From NCBI GenBank assembly GCA_040376705.1, contig JBEIQE010000008.1, forward strand, positions 51,141 to 115,140: DNA of 64,000 nucleotides, written 5' to 3'. Within the stretch, counting starts at the first letter, position 1. Each line of letters begins with the position of its first letter. Positions 58,411 through 64,000 of the stretch are shown here, in pieces. Below the pieces are notes generated by a model. It was not told the DNA's origin. It worked only from the letters and a program-made list of their open reading frames with translations, and did no database searches. The DNA is from JBEIQE01 sp040376705. GTDB taxonomy: Bacteria > Pseudomonadota > Alphaproteobacteria > UBA2400. The translations under genes and the position numbers were made by a program.

Positions 58411-59044
58411 AATTCTTTAGATCTATGCGATAACGGCGTGCCCCATCCCAATCACTGGGCAGTTTTTCAGCACGTCCTTCTTTCACCATGCGTTCCAACC
58501 GCTTGTATGAGGCTGGTAGATTGGCTGCGATACCTGCTGTGTAAGTTTGGTAGCCCAGCTGTTTGGCAACAAGGCAACCTAGTTCGAAGAAGTCACGGCT
58601 CAGGCCTTTGCCGCGCTCACTTGGTCGCACAGTATCAATACCTGAGGCAGTGTGTGGATCATCCGATGTATGGCCGGTACGGCGCTCACCCAGTAACTGT
58701 CCCTTACTGCTATCAATAATAAGAAAACCACGATTGATACGCTCACCTGTGCTGAGGGCAATCTTGTGCCGTGTTTCAAATGCCAGAAAGTGGTCGCGAT
58801 TGGCTGCAATCCGGTCTGTCTCCCAGTCATCCAGAATAAAGCGACCACGCAGGAAGTGATAATACGAGCTGTCCCAATCTGCATTGTTCCAGCTGCCATG
58901 GTGTTCATGCATCATATCCACTACTTGTCGCCAGAGGTTTTGGCGAGGGATTCCGAAAGTAGAGCAGTCTTTATGTTGGCGCGTGCGGCTGGCGGCGGCG
59001 TTAAACGGCAAGGCGACCAGCTGTTTATACTGCACGGGCTGCAT
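58391..59044 (-). CDS. GNAT-like acetyltransferase
   Basis: A 217-residue protein. The stretch SGIDTVRPSERGKGLSRDFFELG near 138-160 (in parts) fits the acetyl-CoA pyrophosphate loop (R/Q-x-x-G-x-G/A) after beta4 of GNAT folds, and the next region LGYQTYTAGIAANLPASYKRLE fits alpha4 and beyond. The N-terminal half is longer than usual and contains an HEHHGSWNNADWDSSYYHFL stretch. The substrate is unknown. It starts 2 bases after the stop of the 552-residue multi-HTH gene, so it is co-transcribed with it and possibly functionally linked. Confidence 0.6.
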   Translation of the reverse strand: MQPVQYKQLVALPFNAAASRTRQHKDCSTFGIPRQNLWRQVVDMMHEHHGSWNNADWDSSYYHFLRGRFILDDWETDRIAANRDHFLAFETRHKIALSTGERINRGFLIIDSSKGQLLGERRTGHTSDDPHTASGIDTVRPSERGKGLSRDFFELGCLVAKQLGYQTYTAGIAANLPASYKRLERMVKEGRAEKLPSDWDGARRYRIDLKNFSARCG

Positions 59045-59046
59045 GG

Positions 59047-60705
59047 CTAGTCATCTATCTTCGGGGCGCGCTGAGGGAACTTTAGAGGCTGGTATTTCTC
59101 CGGCTCGCGCGTGAGTACAAAAACTTCAGCCATCACGGGCGGGGCGGCTTTTGTCTGTGGGTTCATGACGTAATGGTGCATGACCGGCTCCTCAGCGCAT
59201 ACGGGAGTATCAACCCAGAGTTCGCCAAGAATTTTACGGCTCTTGTTTTTGCTATACGGCTGCGCCAGCAGAAGGAACACCTCACGCAGCTTACCCGGCA
59301 GTTTTTCCTTGCCGCGCGCAAGAATGAAATCATCCCGCTCAGCTGTCGCCATGACTTCTGGTGTAATCTGCTGAATGTTGAAGCGCAGCATCATGCGGTC
59401 GATCACCGGGTCATGAATGGTGGCTTTCTTATAATCGGCATATAGCTCTCTGTTATGGGCAATAAAGCCTTGCCACAGTTCATCAGGACGCCAGCCGAAT
59501 GGCAGATCCAGCCCGCTGCGCGCCAGTTTGTTTTTAGCGGCAGCAACGAGGGGTACCGCGATGATGCTATCTTGCGGGCTGAGGCGCTTGACGCGGGCTT
59601 CGGCCTTGTTAAGCGCAGCAATAAGGTCGGCCTCCTGAAACGCATGCGCGGCCATATTGCGCCGGGCTGGCGGTTTGGCGCGGTGGCGCTGTAGCTGCTG
59701 ACCCAGAATGGCAGGCGCCAGCAGTGCGTGTGGATGGCTCTTATCAAGCGCACGTACGCTGGTGTTAAAAGCAGTTGCAACCTTGCTGCGGCTCTGCCCA
59801 TCAACCAGCGCGAGCTTTATGGCGTCTGCGCGCTCCTGTGCAATGTCAGTTTCGGGGAAGGTCGTTGCCAGTTTGCCGGCAGGTATTGCATGCTGCGCTG
59901 CTAGTACCTCGGGCTTGGCGCCATGCACAAGCGAGTAGTGAATGGCCTTGAGAAGCTCGGGCGGGATGACGTAATTGCGTGCTGCCTTGGCCGCTGCTTT
60001 CTGTTCGGGTGTGAGTTGCAGCTGGCGGTAAAGTGTTTTGGGCGAGACATGCAGCTCTTCCGCCAGCTCATAAATGGGATAGCCCTGCATGAGCGATTTG
60101 CGCGCGGCGCGCAGATTATACTTATCAATATAACTCTTGAGGCCCGATTTACGTTCAGGCGGTTTGACTTTAGGCGGCTCGATGAGCTGGCCCAGATATG
60201 TAATCGGCTGACCTTTGGCAGCTTTCAGCTGGTCCTGCACGGCTTGCAGGGTTTTTGCAGGTATGGCGCGGTAGATAACGCGCGGGTTGACCTTCTCGAT
60301 CTCCGCGGCCTCGTTGTAATCGTTACAGGCAAGCAGCGTGCGCAAAATTTCAACATGGCGCTGATCATCAATCTGCGGGGCGGCACCTTTACGCTTACCC
60401 GGTGCAAGTACGTTGCGCTGTTGCAGCGGCAAAACTTCAATACCTTTGGCGATATTCTCGGCGCGGCGCAGCTTGGCCGCTTCAACATCCGCTGCCGATA
60501 CATAGGCATAGCTGGTTTGTATCGACGTACCAAGATAGGCGGCTACCGCTTTGCGGGTTCCGTCAGCCGCCAGCAGGTCGGCCGCGTGGGTGCATTGCTC
60601 GGGCGTAAAGATGGGTTTGTTTTTACTGCCCAGAGGGCGGCCACCCTTGCCCTTAGGGGGGACAGGCGCCTCTTGCGCAGGATTTGAAATTTCGTCTTTG
60701 GCCAT
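59047..60705 (-). CDS. multi-HTH family protein A (up to five modules plus C-domain)
   Basis: A protein of about 552 residues in a family I do not recognise. Residues (counted from a GTG at 60729; subtract 8 for this start) hold an AT-hook-like KGGRPLGSKNKP (29-40); module 1 at 41-102 (AADLLAADGTRKAVAAYLG, DVEAAKLRRAENIAKGIEVLPL); further HTH-like modules at about 121-178, 198-252, 256-300 and 300-345 (e.g. YPIYELAEELHVSPKTLYRQL); then a C-terminal domain at 388-508 with GWRPDELWQGFIAHNRELY, DPVIDRMMLRFNIQQITPEV, DDFI, LPGKLREVFLLL and LGELWVD. The same C-domain is in the next two genes. A probable DNA-binding array. GC and codon use match the chromosome. Starts with no strong ribosome site. 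Confidence 0.8.
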   Translation of the reverse strand: MAKDEISNPAQEAPVPPKGKGGRPLGSKNKPIFTPEQCTHAADLLAADGTRKAVAAYLGTSIQTSYAYVSAADVEAAKLRRAENIAKGIEVLPLQQRNVLAPGKRKGAAPQIDDQRHVEILRTLLACNDYNEAAEIEKVNPRVIYRAIPAKTLQAVQDQLKAAKGQPITYLGQLIEPPKVKPPERKSGLKSYIDKYNLRAARKSLMQGYPIYELAEELHVSPKTLYRQLQLTPEQKAAAKAARNYVIPPELLKAIHYSLVHGAKPEVLAAQHAIPAGKLATTFPETDIAQERADAIKLALVDGQSRSKVATAFNTSVRALDKSHPHALLAPAILGQQLQRHRAKPPARRNMAAHAFQEADLIAALNKAEARVKRLSPQDSIIAVPLVAAAKNKLARSGLDLPFGWRPDELWQGFIAHNRELYADYKKATIHDPVIDRMMLRFNIQQITPEVMATAERDDFILARGKEKLPGKLREVFLLLAQPYSKNKSRKILGELWVDTPVCAEEPVMHHYVMNPQTKAAPPVMAEVFVLTREPEKYQPLKFPQRAPKIDD

Positions 60706-60767
60706 GCGGGCAAAGCTAACATCCGGCACCGGGCCAGTTCAAACCTAATATGGCCTTGTTAACCTTA

Positions 60768-62372
60768 CTAATCCGGCGAGTGCGAGCTACGGGTTGGCGT
60801 AAAGCTGCTGTATTTCTGGCCTTTACCGTTTGGATTCGGCAGCAATACCTGCAGATTATCGAGTTTGGGCAGCTCGGGCAGCAGCGGGTCGAGTACAAAC
60901 ACCGTCTGTGGCGTCATGCTGTTTGGCTTGCGGTCCTGCCAGACTTCGCCCAGTACCTGATGCTTCTTGTGGCTGACCAGCAGGAAAACTTCACGCACCC
61001 GACCGGGCAGTTTTTCAGCGCGATGCTCACGAATAAAGTCATCACCCTCCTGCGCGATACGCTCTGGCGTATAGCGCTGAATGGCAAAGCGCAGCATGAG
61101 TTTGTCGATCAGCGGGTCGTTGGCATCAGCCAGTTTGTGTGCTTGCCGCAGATTTGCATTGATGGCGATAAAGCCGTTCCATAACTCAGTGGGTGTCCAG
61201 CCTGATGGTGGCTGATGCTGCTGGCGGAACATCGGTGTGTTGCTGGCAGCCGTAAGCGGCACTAACAGCAGGTCGGCTGTTGCCGGGACGGGTGGGCACT
61301 CTGTCTGCTGGACGGGTGTGAGCTGCTGGTGAACTCTCTGTACAGGCTGTGCAGGCGGCATTACAGGCAAAGGCTTAATTGCTTTAGGCAGGTCGCTGCG
61401 TGGCACCGTCGCCTTTTCAGCCTTGGCCGGTTCTACCTGCCGTACTGCTGCAGGAGGTGGCACAGCGACTGGTACGGCAACTGGCGCAGGAGCCGGTTTG
61501 TCATACGCCGAGAGATCGAGCGGCGGTACCGACAGGGTAAGCTCTTGCCGTTGTAAACGCAGCTTGGCGCGCTCTTCTTCTATTCTGGCTATGCTGGCGC
61601 GCAGGGCCACTATCTGCTCTGAGAGAGCCAGATATTGCTCTTCGATCTTATTTATTTTCCTGGCCTGCGCGGCCTTGAGTTTTTCATGCGCCTTGATGGC
61701 TTTGTTACGGGCTTTATTGCGCTGCTTGTCGGCTGCACGCTCGGCCGCGCTAATACGGGGAAGAGCTGCTGCGCGCACTTTAACCGGTTTGCCTTTGTAA
61801 GTGCGTGCAACTTCGGGCAGTACTTCAAGGCCATCGGCGATGCGTTGCGCGCGACGCACCTTCGCTGCAATCACATCTGCCACTGTTACGCGTTTATATG
61901 TTGTGGCCGAGGTGACGGCAAAATGATCGGCAACTGTTTTACGGCGATGCCCGGCGGCCAGCATGTCGGCAGCTTCGGTACGCTGGGCCTCGGTCATCTT
62001 CATCAGGGCTTCGCCGCGCGGGCGGGATATCTTGGCAGGTTTTTCACGAACCGGTTTTTCAGCATGCACAGCCTGCTTTTTTCCTCTGACCACTTCGGGC
62101 AGTACTTCAAGGCCTGCAGCAATCCGTTCGGCGCGACGCACCTTGGCGGCGGTAACATCAACCACCGGTACGGTTGCATAAAGTGTCGTCCAGTGAATGT
62201 TGTAGTGATCAGCCACATCCGTACGGCGATGGCCAGCTGCCAGCATGTCTGCCGCTTCAAGGCGCTGATCTGCGGTCAGGCTTTGCCGTGCCTTGCGCGC
62301 TTTGGCCGGCTCTACGCTTGCGGTTACAGTTTCAGAAGGGGGCGGGGCGGTGGTTACGTGGTCGTCGTTCAT
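60768..62372 (-). CDS. multi-HTH family protein B (two modules, coiled coil, C-domain)
   Basis: A protein of about 534 residues (a TTG at 62393 would add 7; residues below count from it). Two nearly identical modules at 39-101 and 133-195 share RxEAADMLAAGHRRxxVADH, then VxVxDVxAAKVRRAxRIAxG and LEVLPEV. A basic coiled coil runs from about 215 to 285 (AHEKLKAAQARKINKIEEQY), then a Pro/Ala/Val-rich linker to about 370. The C-domain at 374-488 (GWTPTELWNGFIAINANL, DPLIDKLMLRFAIQRYTPE, DDFI, LPGRVREVFLLV, LGEVWQD) is shared with proteins A and C. The coiled coil suggests dimerisation. DNA encoding the two modules keeps a perfect 23-base repeat. Confidence 0.8.
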   Translation of the reverse strand: MNDDHVTTAPPPSETVTASVEPAKARKARQSLTADQRLEAADMLAAGHRRTDVADHYNIHWTTLYATVPVVDVTAAKVRRAERIAAGLEVLPEVVRGKKQAVHAEKPVREKPAKISRPRGEALMKMTEAQRTEAADMLAAGHRRKTVADHFAVTSATTYKRVTVADVIAAKVRRAQRIADGLEVLPEVARTYKGKPVKVRAAALPRISAAERAADKQRNKARNKAIKAHEKLKAAQARKINKIEEQYLALSEQIVALRASIARIEEERAKLRLQRQELTLSVPPLDLSAYDKPAPAPVAVPVAVPPPAAVRQVEPAKAEKATVPRSDLPKAIKPLPVMPPAQPVQRVHQQLTPVQQTECPPVPATADLLLVPLTAASNTPMFRQQHQPPSGWTPTELWNGFIAINANLRQAHKLADANDPLIDKLMLRFAIQRYTPERIAQEGDDFIREHRAEKLPGRVREVFLLVSHKKHQVLGEVWQDRKPNSMTPQTVFVLDPLLPELPKLDNLQVLLPNPNGKGQKYSSFTPTRSSHSPD

Positions 62373-62460
62373 GGACGGTGACGCTAGCGCCAAGTTTTAC
62401 CTATGACAAACGCCATTTAGTTAATTTGAACAGGTTTTTCACGCAATATTATGTCGCGCG

Positions 62461-63717
62461 CTAGATGACGAAAGGGGCGAGGTCGATGCGGTAGCATGGG
62501 GCAGTGCGCTGCTGGCTGCGGGTACGTGGCAGCAGGGGATGCGCCTCAACTTCGGCTCGTAACAATGACTTGGCTTTCATGCGGGTGAGCGCATCAACCG
62601 GCGAGAGCAATACCTGTTGGCTGGGGCCGGCCTCTTGCGGGTATGCCTCAACCACCAGCGCCGGGAAGGCGCGCTGGGCTGCGGTCTTACAGGCGAGCAA
62701 TACAAACTGCTCTTTGATTTTGGTAACCGACTTGATGGCAGGGTCGAGCAGTAAAGTGGGTATGGCACCTGCCAGGGGGTTGCGGTTACGCGAGCTGAGC
62801 CATAACTCGCCCAGCACGGCCTTGTCGCCCGGGCGTACAATCAGCATCACATCACGGCGCAGGCTGGCGTTACCATCGCCCATCACCTCATGTGCCGAGC
62901 GGCGGATGAATTCTTCGCGCGACTGCTGCAGGTGCTCGGGCGTATAGCCATGCAGGCCATAGCGCTGCCACAGGGTGGTTTTCATATCGTGCGCAGCATC
63001 TGTCTGGTTATAGCGGGCATAGAGCTTTTCATTGAGCGTTAAAAATCCCTGCCACAGCATATCGGGCGTGATGCCGCGTTGTGTGAGCTGTGCATCCGGC
63101 GGCAGTACCGCCGAGGCGGCATGCAATGGCACGGCTAACAAGCTCAGATGGTTGAAGCTCTCTTGCAGATTCTTGCTCAGGCGGGGTTGCATCCGCTCAA
63201 GTGCAATCATCTCAAGTGCGGTTGGCGGCGTGGCGCCAGCAGGGGCGATGTCCTCAAATGCGGGCAGGCCATCGCGCCGGTATTCATCCAGCAGCTTGCC
63301 GGGAATGATTTCGGTCAGGTAGCGGTTGCTGATGCCGTATTTAAGCGCGACCTCATCGCGCTTCATGCCCTTGAGCAGCAGTACGGTGGCGATGTAGCGG
63401 TCTTTGGGGAGCAGCTTTGAGGGTGGGCCAGACTTTTTAGGCGCGGGCTTAACCTTGGGCGTGAGGTTGGGCGGACGGCCGAGCTTTTTACGCACAACCT
63501 CCTGCCGTTCGATCGGCGGGGCCCATAGCTGGGGTTTGCCCTCGGCTTTGCGCTGGGCCTGACGCGCGATCATCGCCTGTACATCCGCCAGTTTGATCTG
63601 CGCATAGAGTGTAGGCACCGAGATATCGTAGTGGCGTGCCACATCGGCCCGGGTTTCACCCCGCGCCAGCATGATGGTGGCTTTGCGCTTGTGGCTCTGG
63701 CGGAATTTAAGGCGCAA
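62461..63717 (-). CDS. multi-HTH family protein C (two modules, AT-hook-like, C-domain)
   Basis: A 418-residue protein starting with TTG at 63717, 6 bases after GAGG. Module 1 at 8-58 (ATIMLARGETRADVARHYD, VPTLYAQIKLADVQAMIARQ); an AT-hook-like KKLGRPPNLTP at 78-88; module 2 at 104-150 (ATVLLLKGMKRDEVALKYG); a helical linker; the shared C-domain at 192-306 (AVPLHAASAVL, GITPDMLWQGFLTLNEKLYARY, YGLHGYTPEHLQQSREEFI, LGELWLS); and a further C-terminal extension of about 110 residues not seen in the others. It is the most diverged of the three. It is transcribed toward B and A, and its start faces the tRNA-Met promoter region. Confidence 0.8.
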   Translation of the reverse strand: MRLKFRQSHKRKATIMLARGETRADVARHYDISVPTLYAQIKLADVQAMIARQAQRKAEGKPQLWAPPIERQEVVRKKLGRPPNLTPKVKPAPKKSGPPSKLLPKDRYIATVLLLKGMKRDEVALKYGISNRYLTEIIPGKLLDEYRRDGLPAFEDIAPAGATPPTALEMIALERMQPRLSKNLQESFNHLSLLAVPLHAASAVLPPDAQLTQRGITPDMLWQGFLTLNEKLYARYNQTDAAHDMKTTLWQRYGLHGYTPEHLQQSREEFIRRSAHEVMGDGNASLRRDVMLIVRPGDKAVLGELWLSSRNRNPLAGAIPTLLLDPAIKSVTKIKEQFVLLACKTAAQRAFPALVVEAYPQEAGPSQQVLLSPVDALTRMKAKSLLRAEVEAHPLLPRTRSQQRTAPCYRIDLAPFVI

Positions 63718-63874
63718 AAGCAGCCTCGCGCAGCGTCAGCCGGATTTGTAAAATCAGGGTTTTCATGTGGGGGCAAATTAGCATTTTGGCGGCCACAACT
63801 GCAATTCCTTGCTATCTGGCCTGCACCGCCTTGATAACCCTCGTTTTTTGGCAAAGCGTGGATGCGGGAAAGGA

Positions 63875-63903
63875 TTGACAGAGCCACGCAAGAAGCCTTA
63901 CAA
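63875..63903 (+). promoter_or_regulatory. sigma-70-type promoter of tRNA-Met
   Basis: TTGACA (63875-63880), 17-base spacer, TTACAA (63898-63903). This predicts a start near 63910, about 15 bases before the mature tRNA. Confidence 0.75.
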
Positions 63904-63924
63904 CACGCCCCATTACCTATCTGG

Positions 63925-63999
63925 GGCAGCGTAGCTCAGTGGTAGAGCAGGGGAATCATAATCCCTTGGTCGGGGGTTCAAATCCCTCCGCTGCTACCA
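63925..63999 (+). tRNA. tRNA-Met (anticodon CAT)
   Basis: Complete cloverleaf: acceptor GGCAGCG/CGCTGCT (first pair G-U), D arm GCTC...GAGC, anticodon stem GGGGA/TCCCT with loop ATCATAA (anticodon CAT), TTCAAAT T-loop, discriminator A and encoded CCA. The body (AATCATAATCC, TGGTCGGGGG) fits elongator tRNA-Met. The initiator type is excluded by the paired acceptor end; Ile2 (lysidine-modified CAT) is less likely but not excluded. Confidence 0.85.
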
Positions 64000-64000
64000 A

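Noticed and set aside
58391..63999. Multi-HTH cluster as a tRNA-integrated genomic island
   Set aside because: The genes have chromosomal-looking composition, there is no integrase or attachment repeat, and the tRNA-Met 3' end faces away from the cluster.

Overview
The window is chromosomal DNA of an alphaproteobacterium. It is moderately GC-rich, densely coded and free of insertion sequences, CRISPR arrays and phage genes. The assignment rests on the dnaN-recF-gyrB run without dnaA, the lipid-A-disaccharide-synthase-N / ArnT-like / PAP2 cluster, a DUF4169 protein, two AsmA-family giants, an HscB with an N-terminal zinc finger, and three perfect TTAA-N7-TTAA (CtrA-type) boxes in promoter positions. 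The order cannot be fixed from sequence alone; a deep-branching free-living lineage (Micavibrionales- or Rhodospirillales-like) is a guess.

Layout. 1-8.4 kb: cell-wall peptidase (cut by the window edge), ppa, a GH17-like secreted protein, an autotransporter, then an accessory stretch with an AT-rich type IV pilin-like gene under a CtrA box, two small unknowns with an FNR-type box, and an AT-rich HEPN-like gene abutting clpB. 8.4-18 kb: clpB, then an envelope/lipid A block (PagL-like deacylase, GT2, LpxB-N domain protein, ArnT-like transferase, PAP2 phosphatase), ohr and tRNA-Arg. 18-29 kb: a long co-directional minus-strand run, dnaN - small gene - recF - gyrB - Nudix - small genes - MazG-like - HipA-like pseudokinase - PBP1. 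29-42 kb: chemoreceptor, diguanylate cyclase/DUF4169, AsmA protein, a peroxiredoxin with a histone-H1-like tail, a DUF3971/AsmA-like protein, TerC. 42-45 kb: a tandem pair of secreted HExxH proteins that I do not recognise. 45-53.5 kb: tyrS, NamZ-like muramidase, methyltransferase/HD pair, hydrolase, cysE and unknowns. 53.6-58.2 kb: sulfur/Fe-S block (cysteine desulfurase, HscB-like, ferredoxin, mnmA). 58.2-64 kb: three large paralogous multi-HTH proteins plus a GNAT-like gene, then tRNA-Met.

The best candidate for an undescribed system is the multi-HTH family: three adjacent proteins (59047-63717), each with an N-terminal array of about 60-residue HTH modules and a shared C-terminal domain, plus a stand-alone two-module relative at 56418-56939. 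The second candidate is the tandem secreted zincin pair with a conserved three-cysteine region (42022-44762). Other oddities are an HscB whose J-domain HPD reads HAE, a HipA-fold protein without its catalytic aspartates, the peroxiredoxin/H1-tail fusion, and an AT-rich pilin cassette lying between two near-identical terminators.
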